NCBI RefSeq assembly: GCF_047495875.1
Contig: NC_092475.1
Span: forward strand, 13,487,501 to 13,551,500
Direction of reading: 5' to 3'
From: Pithys albifrons albifrons
Lineage: Eukaryota; Chordata; Aves; Passeriformes; Thamnophilidae
DNA length: 64,000 bases
Below are positions 56,931-64,000 of the stretch, piece after piece. The notes under the pieces are model-generated. The model ran no database searches. It was given only the letters and a program-made list of their open reading frames with translations, and had not been told where the DNA came from. Both the position numbers and the translations under genes were made by a program. Position 1 is the stretch's first letter. Each line of letters starts with the position of its first letter.

Positions 56931-59037
56931 TTTCCTGCCTTGCTGTTTCATGCTGAGGTTAATATTCCCAAACAAAAGACATCCAAGGGAGAGGCAGGAC
57001 ACTATGCAGGGCTTTTGTTTGTGAAACACATAGAAAACTAAAGAGACTAAAGTTTTCTTGTCTTCTCTTCCAATGCCCAAAAGACCACAAGGAGGAATTG
57101 CATTTCACCTCTCTGGCATCTGTGTAAAATCCCCCTGAAATGGTTTGCTTGGTCTCCAAGTTACTCTCGTTTGAGGCTTCACACTTTTCTTTCTGCTGTT
57201 ATTTTATATTTCATTAGCTCACCATTTTCAGTTGAAAATAGTGCCTCTGGATGGGTGTTTTTCCCCTGCTGCAAACCCAGTGCTCCCCTGCCCCTGCCCA
57301 GCATCCCCAGCCCTTTCATTAGGTGGGTCAGGAGCATCCTGCACCCTTTGTACTGGTTTCCCCCTCCACATACTGGGATTGATGTGATGAATATTTCCAT
57401 GAGTTCTGTTACTTGCCCTAACACAAAATACAGACTTGTGTGGGTGCATCCACGTGCTGCTTTTCACCTCCTGTTTCCAAGCTGATATGGAATCTGCAGG
57501 GAAAAGACAAGTGTTATTTGCCAGTTAGGTCTACTAATTACAGGACATGTTTTTGGGAGGAGAAAAAAATTGTTTTTACTTGCAGTCTTTCCAATCTGTT
57601 TTGAATTAGGAGACACTCAGGATTAGAAAGTGTTTTCTCATTAGAACAAATGTCACAGATTTAAAAATCTCTTCATTTAAATTCCTCCTAATGTTCTTTG
57701 GCTTGAACGAGTGAGCTCTTAATGTCCATTTTAATTAAAGCATGTCAGTGGGATCTCAGCTGGGCGCCTAATGACAGCAGGGCTCAGGAAGGGCATGTGG
57801 GCCAGCTGAGAAGGGGAATGCCACGATGGCAACTCCAGCAGAAGTTTTCCTTTTGGGGCTTTTTAGGGAAAAGTGCTAAAGGACACACAAATTCTGATCT
57901 GACTAGAAAAATAATCAGGCTCTTCCAGCAGCAGAACTGCTGTGTGGTTTGGGAGCTGGGTTTGCAAAGGATTTGGACAGCCCAAGCCTCTCTGAATGTT
58001 CCTCTTGCTGCTGCTGTTTGCAGGCCCTCAGCAGAGGCTGTGGCAGCTGAGCAGGGTTGTTGGGCAGCTTTAGCATCTGTCTGTGCTGGCAGGTTCCTCC
58101 TCCTTCTCACCCACTGCCCCACATTCCTCATTTCTATTCAGGTGAACGTTTGGTGCTTCCCCCCATGCCCAGCAGCTCCCACGGGGCTGGGTCCCTTTAC
58201 CAGTGCCCCCCCCCCCAGTGAGCAGGACCTCGTTGGCTTTCCTGGCACAGAAACCCTTTGGAACACCAGGTTTCACTGGTAGGTGATGGTACAGGAAGGC
58301 TGTGAAACAAAAGCATTGATCAAGCACATCCACATTCCCTTCCTGGAGCAGGAAGAAGCTGATGGGGAATAAAATTATCCAGGTCTTCACTGTTCTTCTC
58401 CAGCTGCTCCCTGGGCAGCACCAGTGCCCTCACCTCTGGGGCAGCACAGAGGGAAGGAGCTGGACCCTGCCTCTGCCACACCAGGGGGATCCATGGACAG
58501 GAGAAGGACCTGAAGGCTCAGAGCAGATGGTGGGAGCAGCATGAGGCCAGTGTGTCCCCACAGTGAGCACTGACAGAGAAACAAACCCCAGATCTCACTG
58601 ATGGAGGCCAGACAGCTTGGGAAAGCCAGAAACTTTGCCTGCCTTCACACCAGAGCTGACTGGCTTCTCTCTCCTCCCTGAGTGATGAATAAAGCTGGAG
58701 ACAGTTAATAATGAAGGACTATTAAGATAAGATTTAGTCTTTATTGTTCTCGTGCTTCCTTCATTTGTCAAGCACTTGAACCAAACAGAGGAAATGTCTG
58801 TCTGGGAGATGCTGTTGATACCCAGACAGCAGATTTATCAGTGCTTGTGCCCAGGCACCACCCCAGCATGGAGGAGCTTCCTGGGCAGGTGCTGCCCTGA
58901 GGGATCAGCATCTCTGCTCCCTTGCCTCAGAATAGACATTTACAGCAGTCACCTGATAACAGTGTCACTGCTGGAGCTGGGCAGCGTTTCTGGGCCAAAA
59001 AGCACCTTCACAAGCAACCTGTTGTTTTCAGGAAGAA
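56931..59037. other. Long unannotated stretch
   Basis: About 2.1 kb with no recognised gene or repeat. An uninterrupted C run lies at about 58207-58216. The part at 57500-57740 is AT-rich and unique-looking. The 186-residue frame at 57722-58282 has no recognised domain. Confidence 0.35.
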
Positions 59038-59228
59038 AATCACAGAATGGTTTGAGTTGGAACAGACCTTAAATATCATCTCATTCCCAGACCCTGCCAT
59101 GGGCAAGGACACCTCCCACCAGCCTAGGTTGCTCCAAGTCCTGTCCAACCTGGCCTTGGACAATCCCAGGGATGGGGCAGCCACAGCTCCTCTGCCCAAC
59201 CTGTGCCAGGGCTGTTTAACCACCACAA
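59038..59228 (-). mobile_element. CR1 LINE, 3' end
   Basis: Minus-strand tail with the complements of GGCAGGGTCTGGGAATGAGA and GGCTGCCCCATCCCTGGGAT. About 190 bp remain. Confidence 0.87.
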
Positions 59229-59551
59229 TTCAGACAAATAGGTTCATATGGAATGATCCTTGGAAGTAACATTCTTTAGCTGCTTCCCCCTCCCCACCAT
59301 GTTAATTGTTTTTCTTTCTTATTACAGAGTCCTGTTTGTGCCCCCTCACAGCCTGGGAGTTGCTGCGTACCCTGGTGAGGGGCAGGGAGTGCTTAAGGCT
59401 GAATCTTTGATTTCCTCACTGTAACAGCACCAAGAAAACATAAGAAAATAAGCAGAGGTTTTGTCAGCCCACCTTCAGCTGCATGTAGTGTGTTGTTTCT
59501 GGAAGAAATGGCACCTGGATACACCCAGGGCAGTGGGCATGGATATTCTGT
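59229..59551. other. Unannotated stretch
   Basis: No gene or recognised repeat. Confidence 0.35.
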
Positions 59552-59556
59552 CCCAC

Positions 59557-60275
59557 TGTCCCAGTTCAGCAGGTGGGACCAGTTTCTCCCTGTGTGGGTG
59601 TGCCCAAAGCTGGGCATTCTAAACCCTCTCTGCCATTGCCCAGCAACTGTTCCCAATGGCCCATTGGCAGCAGCTGCCCAGGGCACAGCTGAGCCCTCAG
59701 GCTGGGAGCTGGCTGGGAAAGAAGCCTGGCAGAGGAGCTGGGAGAACTGCCCTGCAGGGACTCCTTGGCACCTCCACACCCACCTGAGGGCTCAGCTCTG
59801 CCCATGGGCCAGCAACCATTCCAAAATCCCCCCTGACTGCCAGAATCAGATCCCCCAGTGTGGAACTCCCTGCCCTGGGGGAGGCACTGGGGGCTCCCAC
59901 CCAAACCTGAGGGGAGACAATCTTGGGGTTTGGGACTTGGGGAACCACTCATTGGATGCAGAGGAGGAGCAGACCCTGGCCAGGAGGAGCCCACCACTCT
60001 CCACCAGACTGTGCCATCATCTGCACCAACAGGTTTTTCACTTCCTTTTCCTTTGGACTTGGAGGAACCACGTGGGGCTCAGCACAGGGGCCACCAAACC
60101 CCCCTGTGTTTGTGCCCCAGGGGCCTGGGTTACACTGCTGGGGTTGGGGGTTAAACCCAATTTCTCTTTGTGCCATTGCATTTCTTGTAATATTGTTATT
60201 AAATTGTAACTCTGCCTTAGAATCTCTTTTGTGTTGGGTTCATTTCTCCTGCTGGTTTCCCTTTAAACCAGCACA
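59557..60275 (+). mobile_element. Solo LTR, family A, copy 9
   Basis: Full-length plus-strand copy with TG...CA ends. Flanks CCCAC (59552-59556) and CCATG (60276-60280) do not form a clear duplication. The sense frame is open over the whole element (59490-60209). A short CR1-like motif (CATGATTCCATGATTGTGTG) follows directly. Confidence 0.9.
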
Positions 60276-60280
60276 CCATG

Positions 60281-61496
60281 ATTCCATGATTGTGTGATTC
60301 CCTAACAGGTGTTTCTGCCCTCAGGAAAGCAGCAGAGAGCAGGAGACTGTCAGGACACCCTTCCTGAGAGAACAGCGGTGCCTCCTTACAGGCACCTGCT
60401 TTCTTGGATCATGTCCACGGAATTTTTCTCCTTTAACATGGAGTGGATGAGCCCTGGCTCTCCCCCTCTGGCATCCTTTTATTGCTTTTAGACTGACTTT
60501 GAGAGAGGGCAGGAAAAGAAATCCAAGAGAGGTGAGTTCCAAGGTCAGCGCCGCTCACCCAGCTCTGTCATCCCACTGAGCTCCTAAATTGGTGTTAACA
60601 CCTCCTGGAAAGAACAACAAATACAGAAAGAGAACCTTGCTCAGACTGAGAAGCAGACCTGTACTGGAACAGGAGTCTGGCAGGACAGCAAAGCCAGCCC
60701 AATTCCCAGCCCTGTCCAGCCCAGCTGTGGTCCCAGCCCCTGGCAGAGTCTTGCCCATCTCCCACAGCAGGAGGAGAAATCTGCCTTTTAAGGCAACTTA
60801 TTTTCTTTAAACCTCACAATGCACCTGTGCTATTTTTTCTTCCTGTGCTATTAGAAATCTGCTCCTGCAGAATGCTCTTTTTTTCCCTTCTTGTTCTTTA
60901 ACCAGCTCCTTACAACAGGGCTTCGTGGTGTGGAAAGCACAAATAAGTTCAGAGCCTTTGAGATGCTCCCCCTCCTCCCTCCCCACCCTCCACTGCTGAT
61001 TCTCTTCAGTAGGATTCACAAATTCTATTATTGCTGCTGCAGATTGGCCACACCGTGTGACTTTGGAGAAAATTCTTTCTGTGTTGACACTGTTGCTTCC
61101 TTGTTATTCTTTCTGTTCTGGTGGAACAAAAAGAAAAATTTATTAAAAACATAGAAGAAGGGGAAAAAAAAGGAAAAAAACCCATGGCATTTCTCTATCT
61201 CCTGGCACAAAAATCAAGTGTATAAGATTGAAATCATGGAGATGGGGAGGGAAGGGTGAGAGGGTTAAAAGTCTGAAGCATTCACAGCCACACATGCAGT
61301 GTCCTGGACAAACATGCCAATAAAAAGGACCTGTCACCTCCTTCACAGGGTTCCACCATCAAATTAGGAGTCAGGGAAGGGTCTCACAGGAGGACTTGCT
61401 TTCTTTGGGATGTTTCAGCAGGCAGGGACCCCTCAGAGCAGCCCTGGGAGCTGCACATGGTCCTGGGGAGATCCTCAAGCAGAAGCTCTGCTCTCA
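60281..61496. other. Unannotated stretch
   Basis: No gene. An A-rich purine tract lies at 61128-61185. Confidence 0.35.
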
Positions 61497-61900
61497 CAGA
61501 ATCACAGAGTAGGATCTCCTGAGCTGAAAGGGACCCACGGGGATCATCAGTGCAGCTCCAGGCCCTGCACAGACACCCCAACAATCCCACCCTGGCCCTG
61601 AGAGTATTGTCCAAACCCTCCTGGAGCTCTGGCAGCCTTGGGGCCGTGCCCACTGCCCTGGGGAGCCTGGTCAGTGCCCACCACCCTCTGGGGGAAGGAC
61701 CTTTTGCTGAGATCCAACCCAACCCTCCAGCTGTTCCCTGGGTCCTGACCCTGGTCACAGAGAGCAGAGATCGGAGCTGCCCCTCCTCTGCATCTCTTAG
61801 GGTGCTTCAGACCCTGAGGAGGTCTGACCTCAGCCTCCTCTTCTCCAGCTGAACCAGCCAAGTGCCCTCAGCCACTCCTTGTGGACTTCCCCTTCAGGCT
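61497..61900 (-). mobile_element. CR1 LINE, 3' end
   Basis: About 400 bp of minus-strand CR1 of the subtype with CACAGACACCCCAACAATCC and CTGGAGCTCTGGCAGCCTTG. The 5' truncation point near 61900 is approximate. Confidence 0.87.
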
Positions 61901-62408
61901 CTCCAAGCCTGGCAGATCCCCACACACCCCTTTTCCAACAGGTTGGCACCCACACTTGCCATTTGGCCCCAAATTCCCACAGACTTCCCTTCTAGTCTGC
62001 CCTGTCCCATTTCTCCAAGCAGAGAGGCAGGGGCAGGAGGTGGTGGGGAGAGGACAAGATGAGGGAAACAGAGGCACAAAAAGGCTCTGGTGAATGTGGG
62101 ACCCCAGGAGCAGCTCCCCACCACACATATGCTCGGGTGGGCTCTAAGGGCCTCCTTCCCTCCAGTGGGATTGGGAATGGGGTTCTCTGCAGCTGGCTGT
62201 GCACAGCCCCTTGGATTTTTCCAGTCTGCAGCCTCAAGGACACCTTTTCAGGTCTGGAGGGACAGATCCTGTGGGAAGGCACAGCCAGAGGAGCTGGGCC
62301 ATGCCCTGGAGCCCTTTCTCACCAGTGGAACCACAGCAAAATTGCTCTGTGTAGTCCTCCAGCCTCAGGAACAGCATGTGGCTGCTGCTCAGGGCACACA
62401 GACTGTGG
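61901..62408. other. Unannotated stretch
   Basis: No gene or recognised repeat. Confidence 0.35.
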
Positions 62409-62413
62409 GCTTG

Positions 62414-63132
62414 TGTGCTGGTTTAAAGGTAAACCAACAAAGGAAATGAACCCAACACAAAAGAGATCATAAGGCAGAGTTACAATTTAATAACAATATT
62501 ACAAGAAATGCAATGGCACAAAGAGAAATTGGGTTTAACCCCCAAGCCCAGCAGTCTAACCCAGCCCCCTGGGGCACAAACACAGGGGGGTTTGGTGGCC
62601 CCTGTGCTGAGCCCCACGTGGTTCCCCCGAGTACAAAGGAAAAGGAGGGGAAAAACCTGTTGGTGCAGATGATGGCACAGTCTGGTGGAGAGTGGGGGGC
62701 TCCTCCTGGCCAGGGTCTGCTCTTCCTCTGGATTCAATGAGTGATTCCCCAAGTCCCAAGCCCCAAGATTCTGTCCCCTCAGGTTTGGGTGGGAGCCCCC
62801 AGTGCCTCCCCCAGGGCAGGGAGTTCCACACTGGGGGATCTGACTCTGGCAGTCAGGGGGGATTTTGGAATGGTTGCTGGCCCATGGGCAGAGCTGAGCC
62901 CTCAGGTGGGTGTGGAGGTGCCAAGGAGTCCCTGCAGGGCAGTTCTCCCAGCTCCTCTGCCAGGCTTCTTTCCCAGCCAGCTCCCAGCCTGAGGGCTCAG
63001 CTGTGCCCTGGGCAGCTGCTGCCAATGGGCCATTGGGAACAGTTGCTGGGCAATGGCAGAGAGGGTTTAGAATGCACAGCTTTGGGCACACCCACACAGG
63101 GAGAAACTGCTCCCACCTGCTGAACTGGGACA
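62414..63132 (-). mobile_element. Solo LTR, family A, copy 10
   Basis: Full-length minus-strand copy. Flanks GCTTG (62409-62413) and ACTTG (63133-63137) are a 5-bp duplication with one mismatch. The sense frame is open across the whole element (62480-63235). Confidence 0.92.
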
Positions 63133-63137
63133 ACTTG

Positions 63138-64000
63138 GAACAGCAGATCCTCAGCTCTGCAGGCTGGAGCTCCCACCCACCCTTTCCTGGGATGAGGCAG
63201 ACAAGGAGCACTGTCCTGGCTGTGGAGGTGGACAAGAAACATCATTGGTGGGTGGTTCATTACCTGGAATGCCACACCACCACAGGTGCCTTGGTGCTGA
63301 CAAGGGCTTTGCTAGGGGCTCCCACAGCACCCTGGCATCCAAGTGAGGACATCACAGTCTAGATGGGTGGCTTTGTAAAACTGGGAAAGACTGGCTGAAT
63401 ACCTGGGCTCCGGGGAGATTAGGGGTGGGTTGGACTCTACCTGGATGCCAGTGACAAGGGACAAGACCTCTCCTTACCATGGGAAAGACCCCTCAGGGGG
63501 TTTTGCTGAGACCTGTCCCAAGGCCATAGCAATGACCTGGGAAGGGGACAAAATACACCCTCAAAATGAGACCCCCAAGGTCCCTTCCAACCTGGGCTCT
63601 CCTGGGATCTTGTGGCTCCCCAATCCTCTTCCCACATGCTGCAGCTTCGCTCCATAGCTGCATCTTTTTATTCTTGTCACAGGTCTTGATCTCCACCATT
63701 ACCAGGGCATTATTTTCCATCCAACAAAGGGGACATCCCCCAAAATAATCATCTAAATATTTTTTAAAAAATGAAAATGACAAAACACTTCCCAGGATCT
63801 CTGCTGAGGAGTGTCACAGGGGAAGAAAAATTCTTTTTGTGATCAAGAGACTTAACTTCAAAACACCCAAACTGCACATCTCCACGGGGCACCTTTCTGC
63901 AGGGTTATTAATAAGAAATAATTGTTTTAATGCAGAAAAGTCTGTGTACTTTCTATTCCCTTCCAAAAGCCCTGCATCACTTGTCCTTAATGAATAATGA
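63138..64000. other. Unannotated stretch to window end
   Basis: No gene recognised. The last 250 bp are AT-rich and unique-looking. Confidence 0.35.

Noticed and set aside
56123..57080. Hydrophobic 190-220 residue frames like a membrane protein
   Set aside because: Produced by the 47-bp minisatellite; no independent coding evidence.
63560..63610. Possible CR1 end (GGTCCCTTCCAACC)
   Set aside because: Only a short motif matches and the upstream 150 bp do not resemble CR1.

Overview
This window looks like repeat-rich, gene-poor nuclear DNA from a bird, most likely a passerine. The evidence is many 3' fragments of CR1 LINEs, a short element built from a tRNA-Ile-like head and a CR1-like tail (the arrangement known from zebra finch TguSINE1), and a dense population of solo LTRs from endogenous retroviruses. 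I see no bacterial-style gene organisation, no rRNA, no functional tRNA and no CRISPR array. I cannot name any complete host gene. The only host-like coding signal is one short candidate terminal exon on the minus strand (5452-5629).

The dominant component is one LTR family of about 720 bp. It is present ten times, always at full length (718-721 bp) and always without internal retroviral sequence: 1899-2618 (+), 10104-10822 (-), 16754-17473 (-), 20848-21567 (+), 32865-33584 (+), 41300-42017 (+), 48712-49432 (-), 55276-55995 (+), 59557-60275 (+) and 62414-63132 (-). Copies run TG...CA, and several have perfect 5-bp target-site duplications. A different LTR, with a tRNA-Lys-type primer binding site beside it, lies at 4917-5450 on the minus strand. 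A third LTR-like sequence is shared by 1-177 (+) and 44531-44704 (-).

The second component is CR1. About 20 pieces occur on both strands, nearly all being the 3' end. The longest (34262-35432) still shows reverse-transcriptase motifs but is 5'-truncated and frameshifted. One CR1 tail at 13144-13724 has become an 83-bp minisatellite, and another begins inside a perfect 38-bp-arm palindrome at 20169-20247.

The third component is tandem repeats: a 120/133-bp alternating array (5625-6245), the 83-bp CR1-derived array, a composite of 15-bp arrays and about 145-bp spacers (24856-26660), a 28-bp array (28323-28450), a 52-bp array of 25 units (29017-30313), a 23-bp array (36357-36893), a 42-bp array (40033-40648) and a 47-bp array (56508-56930). 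Many long open frames are by-products of these stop-poor units. The density of minisatellites suggests a subtelomeric or microchromosomal setting, but that is inference. The rest is unique or unrecognised DNA, with a few AT-rich patches that could be conserved non-coding elements.
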